Shown: in pieces, positions 8,652-16,792 of the stretch
Numbering within the stretch: the first letter of the stretch is position 1
Layout of the letters: each line of letters begins with the position of its first letter
DNA from: JABMQF01 sp964563755
Lineage (GTDB): Archaea; Nanobdellota; Nanobdellia; Woesearchaeales; UBA11576
Direction: 5' to 3'
Assembly: GCA_964563755.1 (NCBI GenBank)
Contig: CAZLYC010000002.1
Coordinates: 124,001 to 188,000 of the forward strand
Length of the DNA: 64,000 nt
Notes under the pieces: model-generated
Told to the model about the DNA's origin: nothing
What the model saw: the letters and a program-made list of their open reading frames with translations, nothing else
The model's database searches: none
Translations under genes and position numbers: made by a program

Positions 8652-9083
8652 ATGGAAGATGAAGCATTGAAAAATTCGGAACTTTCTTTTGCTGCGATGA
8701 TAGGCTTGGCTTTGCTAAGCATCATTACTATCTTTATTTCAAGGAAAGTTGAAGCAACTTTCAGTATTGTCTTAGGTTGCTTGAGCTTGTTCTTCAGTTC
8801 AGCAATAATGGTTTTTGCAAGCGCATTGAAGATCAAATCTGATAAATATCTTAAGAAATTGTTCCTGATAAATTCTGGTGCTGTGCTTTTTTCAGTTGCT
8901 GGACCTCTTCTTAGCAATGGCGTTCTTGCTTTCTTTTTCCTGATTTTTGATATCAACAGCAGTTTTGATCTTGAAGTCGCGATGTTTCTAATACTGTTGT
9001 CAACAGTGACTTTCCTGATTACATCAGTGTGGCTCAGCGTATTGCTGATAAAGAAAGGAATATTGAATAAAAAATATTTCTGA
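8652..9083 (+). CDS. small four-helix membrane protein, unknown function
   Basis: A 143-residue protein with four hydrophobic segments (about residues 13-30, 36-60, 72-97 and 103-128) and a short acidic N terminus, ending in the basic ILNKKYF. No family is recognised. Start and strand are supported by a TATA box 26 bp upstream. A 175-codon frame on the opposite strand lacks such a promoter. It is divergent from the hydrogenase operon and converges on the beta-solenoid gene with a 1 bp gap. Confidence 0.6.
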   Translation: MEDEALKNSELSFAAMIGLALLSIITIFISRKVEATFSIVLGCLSLFFSSAIMVFASALKIKSDKYLKKLFLINSGAVLFSVAGPLLSNGVLAFFFLIFDINSSFDLEVAMFLILLSTVTFLITSVWLSVLLIKKGILNKKYF

Positions 9084-9084
9084 A

Positions 9085-9978
9085 TCAACCTTTCTTGTAT
9101 TTAGATATTTTTTTCCATATCATTTCTGTTCCATCAGGTTGTACATATATTATCTTATTTCCCGGACTGACAGAAAATAGTAATTCCGACAAATTTTGTG
9201 GATTCGTTGTCCTGAAAGTTGAGTTTTTTGAACCATCTCCAACCATTTCTTTGATTCTTCCATCAACACTAAAAACAGAGGCCTTGGAATAATATCCACA
9301 ACACTCTTCGGCATTTCCTTTAATGTTAAATATAGATGACATTGACTCAGGCCCACAACCCGGACCAACATCACCATAAATACTGAAAACAGAATTAATT
9401 ACCCGGAGACCACAACTATGACCGCAGTTTCCAGACACAGTCATTATTGATTCATATGCGCCTTGGCCTAAATTGTTTCCAGAATTTCCATCTATGTTTA
9501 ATTCTAAGTATCTTGATTTTATTGCCGTAAAATTTTGAACATCTCCTGATATTCTTAATTTTATATGATTTTCTGAATCGCCAGTTAGACAAAATCCTAC
9601 ATTTATTTTTCCCGAACTTTCCGTACTAAGATAAAAATTGTTATATCCGGCACAATAACTATTTTGTATTAGCGGTGTAATGAACAAATCTACAATAAAT
9701 GTGTAATTATCTTGCTGCTTGTATGAGGTTGTTCTTTGCAAAAACGCATCTATCTGTTCAGGATCTAAAATAATACCTTCTAGTTGTTTTTTTGAATGTG
9801 TAATATCCCAAAACTCTTCGACAGCTTGCTCAAATTTTCCTAGTAGTTCCTTAAAAATTCCTGAGTCTCTTCCATCATCAAGACTTGTTCCTGAGTTATT
9901 TGAAGCAAGTAATTTAACAATATTTTCTATTTTTTCTTGATTTTGTATTTGTTTTATCTTGATTTTTTTCTTAGCCAT
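9085..9978 (-). CDS. beta-solenoid repeat protein, unknown function
   Basis: A 297-residue soluble protein. The N-terminal ~100 residues are charged and helical. From about residue 125 to 265 there are roughly six tandem rows of 19-21 residues with the pattern S-x-[VI]-F-x-[IV]-x-G-x6-G-x3-[SM], for example NSVFSIYGDV...GPGCG and SSIFNIKGNA...ECCG. The regular Gly and alternating hydrophobics suggest a right-handed beta-helix like the GXGXG domain of glutamate synthase or FwdC; this is inference from pattern only. Several rows carry paired cysteines. There is no signal peptide. The start has a GGTGGTGAG ribosome site. Confidence 0.6.
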   Translation of the reverse strand: MAKKKIKIKQIQNQEKIENIVKLLASNNSGTSLDDGRDSGIFKELLGKFEQAVEEFWDITHSKKQLEGIILDPEQIDAFLQRTTSYKQQDNYTFIVDLFITPLIQNSYCAGYNNFYLSTESSGKINVGFCLTGDSENHIKLRISGDVQNFTAIKSRYLELNIDGNSGNNLGQGAYESIMTVSGNCGHSCGLRVINSVFSIYGDVGPGCGPESMSSIFNIKGNAEECCGYYSKASVFSVDGRIKEMVGDGSKNSTFRTTNPQNLSELLFSVSPGNKIIYVQPDGTEMIWKKISKYKKG

Positions 9979-10030
9979 ATTCTCTCACCACCCAGTTATT
10001 GATTGACTACCGCATAATTGCGAAACGGAA

Positions 10031-10040
10031 AATATATAAA
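10031..10040 (+). promoter_or_regulatory. TATA box of the TrmB-family gene
   Basis: AATATATAAA lies about 29 bp before the ATG at 10065. Together with A-rich sequence between them it argues for a leaderless start at 10065 rather than an earlier in-frame codon at 9999. Confidence 0.6.
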
Positions 10041-10064
10041 CTTAAGTTGTATATTATTATACAA

Positions 10065-10790
10065 ATGAAAAACATAACAGATGTATTGTCAAGTCTTGGT
10101 CTTACGAACAATCAGGCAAGGATATACCTAGCACTACTGGATTTAGGCACTGCAAGCGTAAAACAGGTTGCAAAGAAGACGGGCTTCCAGAGGCCAAACC
10201 TTTATGATGTGCTTGAAGAGCTTAAAGAGAAAGGGCTTGCTACATACATCCAGAAGGGCAAAGCGTCGTATTATACTGCAGTAGACCCAGAAGAACTCTC
10301 AAATATGCTTAAAGAGAAACAGGCTCTTCTTGAGTCAGTTATGCCTATGCTTAAAGAGAGTTACAATTTCAAGAAAGAAGAGGTATCTGTACAGGTTTAC
10401 AAGGGGCAAGAAGGAATAAAATCATCATTGAACAAAGTTTTCAATTATCCTGGCACAACAATATATGGGATAAACATAGCAGGTCAATTGAGAGCAGAGA
10501 TGCCTGTATTTGCTAAACAGTTTTTCAGGAGAAGGAAAGAGTCAAAGATAAAGCTTAAAGCGATATATACCACAAATAACGTAACAGATATTCCAGATAT
10601 AGAAGCAAGATTCCAGAAATCAGAAAGTTATAACCCCACAGTCACGCAGATTTACGAAGATGTTGTGCTTATTCACATATACAAGCCTCTTCTCATAGGC
10701 ATAGAGATAAAATCAAGACCTGTTGCTGAGGCGTTCATGAAATATTTTGATACTTTATGGAAGAATGCCAGTAAAATACATATAAAATAA
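10065..10790 (+). CDS. TrmB-family transcriptional regulator
   Basis: A 241-residue regulator. Residues ~5-75 form a TrmB-type winged helix (LGLTNNQARIYLALLDLGTA, then a GFQRPNLYDVLEELKEKGL recognition region), followed by a short coiled linker and a ~150-residue C-terminal domain that in the family binds sugars or other effectors. TrmB proteins control sugar uptake and glycolysis/gluconeogenesis genes in archaea. The ppsA gene lies close by, but no target can be read directly. The ATG at 10065 is set by the TATA box; an upstream extension would include AT-rich promoter sequence. Confidence 0.8.
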   Translation: MKNITDVLSSLGLTNNQARIYLALLDLGTASVKQVAKKTGFQRPNLYDVLEELKEKGLATYIQKGKASYYTAVDPEELSNMLKEKQALLESVMPMLKESYNFKKEEVSVQVYKGQEGIKSSLNKVFNYPGTTIYGINIAGQLRAEMPVFAKQFFRRRKESKIKLKAIYTTNNVTDIPDIEARFQKSESYNPTVTQIYEDVVLIHIYKPLLIGIEIKSRPVAEAFMKYFDTLWKNASKIHIK

Positions 10791-10805
10791 ATAAAAAAAG
10801 TTAAA

Positions 10806-11852
10806 TTATTTGATTTCCCGCTGTTTCTCTTTCTCTGCAATAGTTATCATAGCATCATAGCTTACGATTAGTTCTGTTAACTTATCCTGTCGTTTCTTGT
10901 GCGCTCCGAAACCCACCAATTCATGATATTTTTTGAGATTATCTTTTCCTCCGATGTATATGCTTTCCATACCATCTCTGTTACTGCGCTTATGAAAAGT
11001 GAAGGTTATATCTAGGTTTTTGAATAGTCTTTTTGCAAATGCAATTTCACCATGATTCTTCATCTCAAGACGGACATACTTTGAACGGTTATTATAAACT
11101 GTACCTTCTCCTGCCATCAGTCCTCTTAGGTAAGCGCAGCTCAATTTCTTATCTATTGAAACTATTTTCTTGACTTCAGTTCTTATTGCGAGCATAAGAT
11201 CTATTATTATTATTGCGTTGTCCATGCATATTCTATACTTTATCTTCTTGTTATAGTCTCCTCTACTGAATGTTACTTTTTCTTTTTCAATTTTCAGTTT
11301 ATCTATATTGTTCTCGTATCGTGATTTTGAGGGTATTACCGCATTGATATAGAATGGGATGCCTGGAACATGGCTGCATAGCCAGATGATAAAGAAGTTT
11401 ATTACGTCTGGCTCTGAATTTGTGAGTCTTAGTTTTCTTGGTCTTTGTGTTCCAGAGTCGCCAGTGTCGCCTTCAGCGATGTATAGTGCATAGCCTTCGA
11501 CAAATGATTCGTTGATTCTAATATGTTCAGGGAGTTTTACTGGTTTGTTGTGTGAGCCGTATGAATAGAACCCGATTATTTGCTTGCGCAGGTATTCATA
11601 AGGTATTGAAAGTGTGTCACATATCTTGATTAGTCTTTGTAGGTTATGGCCGTTCTTTGACCTAAATGCCCAGCGGAATGCTGCTCGTTCTTTTTTGAAG
11701 AAAAGTAGGTTGTAGTTGTCTAATGATTTGTATGAAGTTGTTATTTTCTTTTTGAGTAGTTCCGTAAATTTTTCGTCAACATTTGCAAAGACATATCTTA
11801 GCTGAGAGATAACGTCTATTGTATAGATTTGTTTATTCTCTGTTGGAGGCAT
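10806..11852 (-). CDS. free-standing LAGLIDADG-type endonuclease-like protein
   Basis: A 348-residue protein with two LAGLIDADG-like motifs, FVEGYALYIAEGD (about residues 120-132) and AYLRGLMAGEGTV (about 247-259), each ending in the acidic residue expected to bind Mg. Two motifs in one chain are typical of monomeric homing endonucleases. It is not inside an intein or an obvious intron; it is a separate gene 71 bp downstream of ppsA with its own AT-rich promoter (about 11880). It may be a degenerate homing endonuclease, or a DNA-binding regulator that reuses the fold. The ~110-residue N-terminal region is unrecognised. Confidence 0.65.
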   Translation of the reverse strand: MPPTENKQIYTIDVISQLRYVFANVDEKFTELLKKKITTSYKSLDNYNLLFFKKERAAFRWAFRSKNGHNLQRLIKICDTLSIPYEYLRKQIIGFYSYGSHNKPVKLPEHIRINESFVEGYALYIAEGDTGDSGTQRPRKLRLTNSEPDVINFFIIWLCSHVPGIPFYINAVIPSKSRYENNIDKLKIEKEKVTFSRGDYNKKIKYRICMDNAIIIIDLMLAIRTEVKKIVSIDKKLSCAYLRGLMAGEGTVYNNRSKYVRLEMKNHGEIAFAKRLFKNLDITFTFHKRSNRDGMESIYIGGKDNLKKYHELVGFGAHKKRQDKLTELIVSYDAMITIAEKEKQREIK

Positions 11853-11923
11853 AGAAGAATATTAAGTTAAAATGATTTAATAATTTCACGTGAACATGTC
11901 CAGTGTCCTGTGAGTTCTTCCGC

Positions 11924-14341
11924 TTATTTCGGATTTATTCCGAGTCTCTTTTCTAGTTCCGCTATCCTGACCGTTGTTTTTACAACCGTGTCAGGGTTGA
12001 GGCTCATGCTGTGTATCCCTGCCTGGACTACGAATTCTGCCATTTCCGGGAAATCACTAACAGATTGTCCGCATATTCCTATGTATTTTCCTCTCTTGTT
12101 GGCAACTTCTATAACTTTTTGGATTAACACTTTGACAGCCTCGTTCCTCTCGTCGTAAATTGATGCGACGAGCTCTGAGTCTCTGTCAAGTCCGAGTGTC
12201 AACTGTGTCAGGTCGTTACTTCCTATGCTGAATCCATCATAGATATCAAGGAACTCATCAGCCAGGATTACATTTGCAGGGATTTCGCACATGCATACGA
12301 CTTTGAGACCGTTCTCGCCTTTCTTCAGTCCATTCTTTTCCATCTCTGCCATTACTTTCTTGGCTTCTGTAACTGTCCTGCAGAAGGGAATCATGACTTG
12401 GAGGTTTGTAAGTCCCATCTCGTTCCTGACTTTGAGGACAGCCTTGCATTCAAGTCCAAATGCTTCTCGGAATTTCTCTGCATAGTATCTTGAGGCACCT
12501 CTCCATCCTATCATTGGGTTGTCTTCGACTGGCTCGAAGTCCTTTCCTCCTATGAGGTTAGCATATTCATTGCTCTTGAAGTCGCTGAAACGCAGGATAA
12601 CATCCTTTGGATAGAAAGCTGCGGATATCCTTGCTATTCCCTGCGCAAGCTTGTCGACGTAGAACTCTACCTTGTCAGTGTAGCCTGCAGTAAGCTGCTC
12701 TATCTGTTTTTTCACTGCTTCATCCCTTAATTTATCGAAGTGCAGCAATGCTGACGGGTGTATTTTTATGTATGCGTTTATTATGAACTCTTCTCTTGCG
12801 AGTCCTACTCCCTTGTTTGGCAGGAAGCTTAATTCAAAAGCCTCTTCAGGGTTGCCTACATTCATCATTATCTTTGTCTTTGTTTCAGGCATTGTCTTGA
12901 GGTCTATCTTATTCAGGTCAAACTGCAGCTTTCCTTCATACACGTACCCTTCATCGCCTTGTGAGCAGTCGACTGTGACATCCTGTCCGTGCTTTATATG
13001 CTCTGTTCCGCTTCCGGTTCCGACTACGCAAGGGATTCCTAGCTCTCGTGAGATGATTGCTGCGTGGCATGTTCGTCCGCCTCTGTTTGTGACTATTGCC
13101 GCGGCAATCTTCATTATAGGTTCCCAATCAGGGTCTGTCATGTCTGTTACAAGCACTTGTCCTTTCTTGAACTGAGCTATGTTGTGCACATCTTTTATGA
13201 CGTTTGCCTGTCCTGCTCCTATCTTTGAACCGACACTCTTTCCTGTGATGAGTACCTTGCCTTTCTTTTTTATCTTGTAATCTTCTATCGTCGTGTTGTC
13301 TTTCCTGCTCTGCACAGTCTCTGGTCTTGCCTGGACTATGAAAAGCTGTTTTGTCTCGCCGTCTTTTGCCCATTCCATATCCATTGGCTTGAAGTGTCCT
13401 GCCTTCTCGCTGTAATGGTCTTCGATTATGCATGCCCATTTGGCTAAAGTGAGGACTTCATCTTCATTTATCGAGAATTTTTTCCTGTCTTCTCCCGCAA
13501 CCTGCACGTTCTTTGTCTGCTTTATGCCATTGTGGGTGTAGATCATCTTTATGGCTTTCTCGCCGACTTCCTTATGTATCACTGGCCTGAATCCTTGTTT
13601 TAGCGTCGGCTTGAATACGTAGAATTCATCAGGGTTGACTGCTCCCTGGACAACGTTCTCTCCAAGACCATACGCGGATGTTATGAACACAACATCCTTG
13701 AATCCTGATTCGGTGTCTATGCTGAACATGACTCCGCTGGATGATAGGTCTGACCTAACCATTTTCTGCACGCCGATGCTCAATGCTATCTTGAAGTGGT
13801 CGAATCCTTTGTCAACCCTGTAAGATATTGCCCTGTTCGTGAATAATGATGCGAAGCATCTCCTGCATGCGTCAAGCAGAAGCTCTGGTCCTCTTATGTT
13901 GAGGAATGTCTCTTGCTGTCCTGCGAAACTTGCGTCAGGCAGGTCTTCTGCTGTCGCGCTGCTTCTTACTGCAACGTCAGTGTTCTCTCCGTATTGTTTG
14001 CATAGGTGTCCGTATGCTTCTGTTATCTTATTCTTTAAGTCCTGAGGGAATTCTGCTGCGAGGAGAAGATTCCTGACTTTCTGTCCTCTTGTTGAGAGGT
14101 TGTTCATGTCAGAGGTGTTGAGGTCTTTTAACGCGTCTCTTATCTTATTCTTGAGACCAGTCTTTTCGACAAGATAGTTGTATGCTTCTGCTGTGACTGC
14201 GAATCCGTTTGGTACTTGCACGCCTTTAGGTGTGAGATTTCGGTACATCTCTCCAAGTGAAGCGTTCTTTCCTCCAACGAGTGGCACATCCTCTATGCCA
14301 AGCTGGTCGAACCATAGAATTAACTCTTTGGACTTATCCAT
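11924..14341 (-). CDS. ppsA: phosphoenolpyruvate synthase
   Basis: An 805-residue pyruvate, water dikinase that converts pyruvate and ATP to PEP, AMP and phosphate, the entry step of gluconeogenesis. Domains in order are the N-terminal ATP-grasp (VGGKNASLGEMY, AVRSSATAEDLPDASFAGQQ), the swivelling phosphohistidine domain (GGRTCHAAIISRELGIPCVVG, catalytic His) and the C-terminal PEP/pyruvate barrel (SIGSNDLTQLTLGLDRDS, GICGQ). Length is normal. ATG 14341 is preferred over GTG 14350 because AGAGGTGTG lies just upstream. Its leader carries a conserved hairpin also present before galT. Confidence 0.95.
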   Translation of the reverse strand: MDKSKELILWFDQLGIEDVPLVGGKNASLGEMYRNLTPKGVQVPNGFAVTAEAYNYLVEKTGLKNKIRDALKDLNTSDMNNLSTRGQKVRNLLLAAEFPQDLKNKITEAYGHLCKQYGENTDVAVRSSATAEDLPDASFAGQQETFLNIRGPELLLDACRRCFASLFTNRAISYRVDKGFDHFKIALSIGVQKMVRSDLSSSGVMFSIDTESGFKDVVFITSAYGLGENVVQGAVNPDEFYVFKPTLKQGFRPVIHKEVGEKAIKMIYTHNGIKQTKNVQVAGEDRKKFSINEDEVLTLAKWACIIEDHYSEKAGHFKPMDMEWAKDGETKQLFIVQARPETVQSRKDNTTIEDYKIKKKGKVLITGKSVGSKIGAGQANVIKDVHNIAQFKKGQVLVTDMTDPDWEPIMKIAAAIVTNRGGRTCHAAIISRELGIPCVVGTGSGTEHIKHGQDVTVDCSQGDEGYVYEGKLQFDLNKIDLKTMPETKTKIMMNVGNPEEAFELSFLPNKGVGLAREEFIINAYIKIHPSALLHFDKLRDEAVKKQIEQLTAGYTDKVEFYVDKLAQGIARISAAFYPKDVILRFSDFKSNEYANLIGGKDFEPVEDNPMIGWRGASRYYAEKFREAFGLECKAVLKVRNEMGLTNLQVMIPFCRTVTEAKKVMAEMEKNGLKKGENGLKVVCMCEIPANVILADEFLDIYDGFSIGSNDLTQLTLGLDRDSELVASIYDERNEAVKVLIQKVIEVANKRGKYIGICGQSVSDFPEMAEFVVQAGIHSMSLNPDTVVKTTVRIAELEKRLGINPK

Positions 14342-14350
14342 AATATACAC

Positions 14351-14410
14351 ACCTCTTTTTCAAATTAAAAAAAGAGACCAGCAAACTGAAAGTTTGCGCT
14401 GCCTCTTTTT
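14351..14410 (-). promoter_or_regulatory. structured leader RNA of ppsA (copy 1 of a conserved element)
   Basis: Read on the minus strand: arm 1 AAAAAGAG (14403-14410), an inner hairpin GCAAAC/GTTTGC (14392-14397 and 14381-14386) with loop TTTCA, arm 2 CTC followed by a T run (14367-14376), then arm 3 AAAAAGAGGT (14351-14360), which contains the Shine-Dalgarno site. Arm 2 can pair with arm 1, leaving the ribosome site free, or with arm 3, masking it. Almost the same sequence precedes galT at 29199-29263. A riboswitch or attenuator is the inference. Confidence 0.55.
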
Positions 14411-14451
14411 CAATAAATGTAACAATGACTAACTGGCCACAAAGCAAGGGT

Positions 14452-14461
14452 CTTTATAAAG
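14452..14461 (-). promoter_or_regulatory. TATA box of ppsA
   Basis: CTTTATAAAG about 115 bp before the ATG predicts transcription start near 14430 and a leader of about 90 nt, which contains the conserved hairpin. Confidence 0.5.
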
Positions 14462-14515
14462 GTTGCTTTTAAATATGGTACTAAAAGAATAAACAAAGAA
14501 AAATACAAATAAGCT

Positions 14516-14866
14516 CTATAAAGAGAATACGAGTTTGATTATATTAGTTAATGCGTAATCTGCTGTCATCACAACAAGTGTTCCCGCAAGCGCAGTTATC
14601 GGCATCCAAACTCCTTTAGCGCGTTCTTTGATTATCCTTATGATAGCAAGAGCTGATACGAATAGCGTGGCTATAAGCATGAACCACACAAGTATCTGTG
14701 ATGTTAAAACCAAAGACACTGGACTGAAATCTACTGTATTTCCTTCCATGAACATCTTAAGAGGACGATACTTGTTTACAAGTATGACAAGCTCAGCTAC
14801 TACTGCAATTGTGTAGAGACCGAAAAGTATGAGAGAATTTATTGCGAGTTTGCTGTGTGTTTCCAA
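14516..14866 (-). CDS. small membrane protein, three or four helices, unknown
   Basis: A 116-residue protein with hydrophobic segments at about residues 8-29, 50-75 and 85-113 (the last may be two short helices), joined by a charged IKERAKG turn. No family is recognised. It lies upstream of ppsA on the same strand, but the 174 bp between them contain the ppsA promoter and leader, so co-transcription is not required. AGGTGAAC before the ATG is a plausible ribosome site. Confidence 0.55.
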   Translation of the reverse strand: METHSKLAINSLILFGLYTIAVVAELVILVNKYRPLKMFMEGNTVDFSPVSLVLTSQILVWFMLIATLFVSALAIIRIIKERAKGVWMPITALAGTLVVMTADYALTNIIKLVFSL

Positions 14867-14904
14867 ACAAGTTCACCTCTAAAAGCACGAAACTGTTTTT
14901 GTAT

Positions 14905-15729
14905 TTAAACATTGCCTGTGATTAAGGTTCCTTTTCTTCCTATCCCTATCTCTATCGCACGTTTTATGATAGGCAATTCATCTGGAGGCATGTCGAGCTT
15001 ATTCTTTGCTTTGTAGCTTTGTAGAATCTTCACTCCTTCTATGTCAATCGATACTCTGTCTGTCGATGCGAGTATAACTCCAGGCTCTCTTACTTCGCCC
15101 CATGCAGGCCCGCCTGTAACAAAGCACTTTCGCCCATCCATCAATATCAAATCTGGTTTCATGAGCAGATTAAGTTCTGCTATCTTGTTCTCAAGTTTTC
15201 CTGTATGCATCTTTAGCCTGTCAACTGTCTTCGGGAATCCCATGCAGAGCTTGAGGCTCATCGTGAATCTTGCGTTGAAGTGTGTTTTTAGGCAGCAGAT
15301 GTAAACTAGCTTGTCGTATTTTTCAAGTTCTGTTGTTATATGTATTGATTTCAGGTATTTAGCAGGCAACGGCAGCGTCTTCTTTACATGCAGAAGGTCG
15401 TCGAAGTATCTTATCTCTACGCCCAGTTCCTTTGCAATCTGCTCCATTCCTGTCTTCTTGAAGACGCGTTGTGTTGTTTTCCAGAATGGTCCTGAGCTTT
15501 CTCCGATAACCACTTCTTTTGCTCCTGCTTCACGTATCAGTTCAATCGCTGCCTTGACAAATAATGGGTCTGAACTTGCAGGGAATGGATCGTCAGAATT
15601 AAAATTTGGTTTAACGAGGACTCTGTCTCCTTTTTTTATGTATTTTGAAAAACCGCCAATCATCTCAACAGACTTTTGTATCGCGGATTTCAGGTCCTCT
15701 TTTGGTTTTACAAGGCTTACTTTGGCCAT
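14905..15729 (-). CDS. DUF362-family protein
   Basis: A 274-residue protein matching the DUF362 family: the N-terminal VLVKPNFNS, KEVVIGESSG, CCLKTH, SLKLCMGFPK and DGRKCFVTGGPAWGE segments appear in family order. DUF362 proteins are widespread in anaerobes and often fused to ferredoxin domains; no ferredoxin domain is present here. The biochemical role is unknown. The start is set at ATG 15729 (MAKVSLVKP): a TATA box at 15751-15760 lies 26 bp upstream, and the longer frame would place promoter sequence inside the gene. Confidence 0.75.
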   Translation of the reverse strand: MAKVSLVKPKEDLKSAIQKSVEMIGGFSKYIKKGDRVLVKPNFNSDDPFPASSDPLFVKAAIELIREAGAKEVVIGESSGPFWKTTQRVFKKTGMEQIAKELGVEIRYFDDLLHVKKTLPLPAKYLKSIHITTELEKYDKLVYICCLKTHFNARFTMSLKLCMGFPKTVDRLKMHTGKLENKIAELNLLMKPDLILMDGRKCFVTGGPAWGEVREPGVILASTDRVSIDIEGVKILQSYKAKNKLDMPPDELPIIKRAIEIGIGRKGTLITGNV

Positions 15730-15750
15730 GACTACAGCAATATTCATAAA

Positions 15751-15760
15751 GAATATAAAT
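15751..15760 (-). promoter_or_regulatory. TATA box of the DUF362 gene
   Basis: ATTTATATTC on the minus strand, 26 bp before ATG 15729, implies a leaderless mRNA and fixes the start. Confidence 0.55.
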
Positions 15761-15808
15761 ATTGTTAAGTCAAAGATAACTTTAAATATAACCACAATAA
15801 TAGTTATT

Positions 15809-15828
15809 ATAACCTAAATAGAGGTTAT
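15809..15828 (+). promoter_or_regulatory. inverted repeat before the MNT/HEPN operon
   Basis: A perfect 7-bp inverted repeat, ATAACCT-6 nt-AGGTTAT, ends three bases before the MNT start codon and lies downstream of an AT-rich TATA-like stretch (15781-15791). It is placed as an autoregulatory operator of a toxin-antitoxin operon would be. Confidence 0.45.
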
Positions 15829-15831
15829 TTA

Positions 15832-16344
15832 ATGAAATTATTGAACTTGATAAGAAAAGAAGAGGGTCTAAGGAAGATATTCGGCAAGCGTGAGCTAAAG
15901 ATTATTGAAAAACAGCTCTTAGGAGTATCGCTGACTCAGTCTGAGAAGAATCGTCTTTCAAGGGATATAAGGAAAAAGTTTGAAGTTATCGAACTGCTAT
16001 CCGGTTTCAGACAGGAGTTTAGGTTAAAGAAAGGAGCAGAAATAAAAAGAGCAATAGATGAAACAAAAGAAAAGATTTTTCAGGACGTTTTGAAAAACAG
16101 GATTGTTGCAATCTACTTATATGGTTCAGCAAAAGATAAACAGTCATCATTAAGTTCAGATATTGATCTTGCAGTTAGCATCAAAAATACCAATCTCAAA
16201 GAAGCTACTCTGTTCAGGAAAAGAATCCTTGGAAATGTTGATGAAAGAATGGACGTACAGGTTCTTGAAACTCTTCCGGAAAAATTAAGGAAAGAGATAA
16301 AAAGCAAAGGTCATATCCTGTTCACCAGGTATGAGGAGAAATGA
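15832..16344 (+). CDS. MNT-type nucleotidyltransferase, antitoxin-like, with N-terminal extension
   Basis: A 170-residue protein. Residues ~90-165 are a minimal nucleotidyltransferase domain with the GS-x9-12-D-x-D active site (YGSAKD...SSDIDLAV). The first ~80 residues are an extra charged helical region not present in ordinary MntA proteins. MNT proteins pair with HEPN toxins and can neutralise them by adding nucleotides to a tyrosine. The next gene encodes that partner and overlaps this one by 14 bp. The extension could bind DNA or the partner; this is inference. Confidence 0.8.
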   Translation: MKLLNLIRKEEGLRKIFGKRELKIIEKQLLGVSLTQSEKNRLSRDIRKKFEVIELLSGFRQEFRLKKGAEIKRAIDETKEKIFQDVLKNRIVAIYLYGSAKDKQSSLSSDIDLAVSIKNTNLKEATLFRKRILGNVDERMDVQVLETLPEKLRKEIKSKGHILFTRYEEK

Positions 16345-16762
16345 CAAGATAGCTGAAATAAAACGCTATCTTGATGAACTTGTTCTGATATTACCGGAAA
16401 ATTTCCGGGAATATGAAAAAGATATCAAATCAAAAGCAGCATGTGAGAGATATTTTGAAAAAATAATTGAAGCCATAGTTGACTTGGCTTTCATAGTTAT
16501 AAAAGAAAATAGGTTTAGAATGCCTGAAGATGACAAGGAAGCATTCAAAATACTGCAGGAGAACAATATGATACCTGAAAATTTAGCGATAAGACTCAAA
16601 GAAGCGAAAGGCATGAGAAATATACTTGCGCACCAATATGGGTCCACCGATAATGAAATAGTATTTAACGCAATAAAAAATGAGTTGAGTGAGGACGCGC
16701 TTGAATTCGTGAAAATGCTGACCAAGAATTCTGCAAAAGATATTTATAATAGGAAAAAATAG
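16331..16762 (+). CDS. HEPN-domain toxin (HepT-like)
   Basis: A 143-residue helical protein with the HEPN RNase motif R-x4-H-x-Y: RNILAHQY at about residues 96-103, near the end of the four-helix bundle. HEPN toxins cleave RNA; in HEPN/MNT pairs the Tyr of this motif is the target of the partner nucleotidyltransferase. Overlap with the MNT gene and the shared operator support a type VII toxin-antitoxin module. A defence or plasmid-type stabilisation role is possible. Confidence 0.8.
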   Translation: MRRNDKIAEIKRYLDELVLILPENFREYEKDIKSKAACERYFEKIIEAIVDLAFIVIKENRFRMPEDDKEAFKILQENNMIPENLAIRLKEAKGMRNILAHQYGSTDNEIVFNAIKNELSEDALEFVKMLTKNSAKDIYNRKK

Positions 16763-16792
16763 GAACTTAAAAAAACATCAAAGGTGATATTT

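Noticed and set aside
8561..9088. 175-codon open frame on the minus strand opposite the 8652 gene
   Set aside because: It has no promoter or ribosome site, while the plus-strand frame has a TATA box at leaderless spacing and a regular four-helix membrane pattern.
11885..11894. Perfect 10-bp palindrome TTCACGTGAA before the LAGLIDADG gene
   Set aside because: CACGTG cores are expected about sixteen times in 64 kb; without a second matching site at a related promoter it is not evidence of a regulon.
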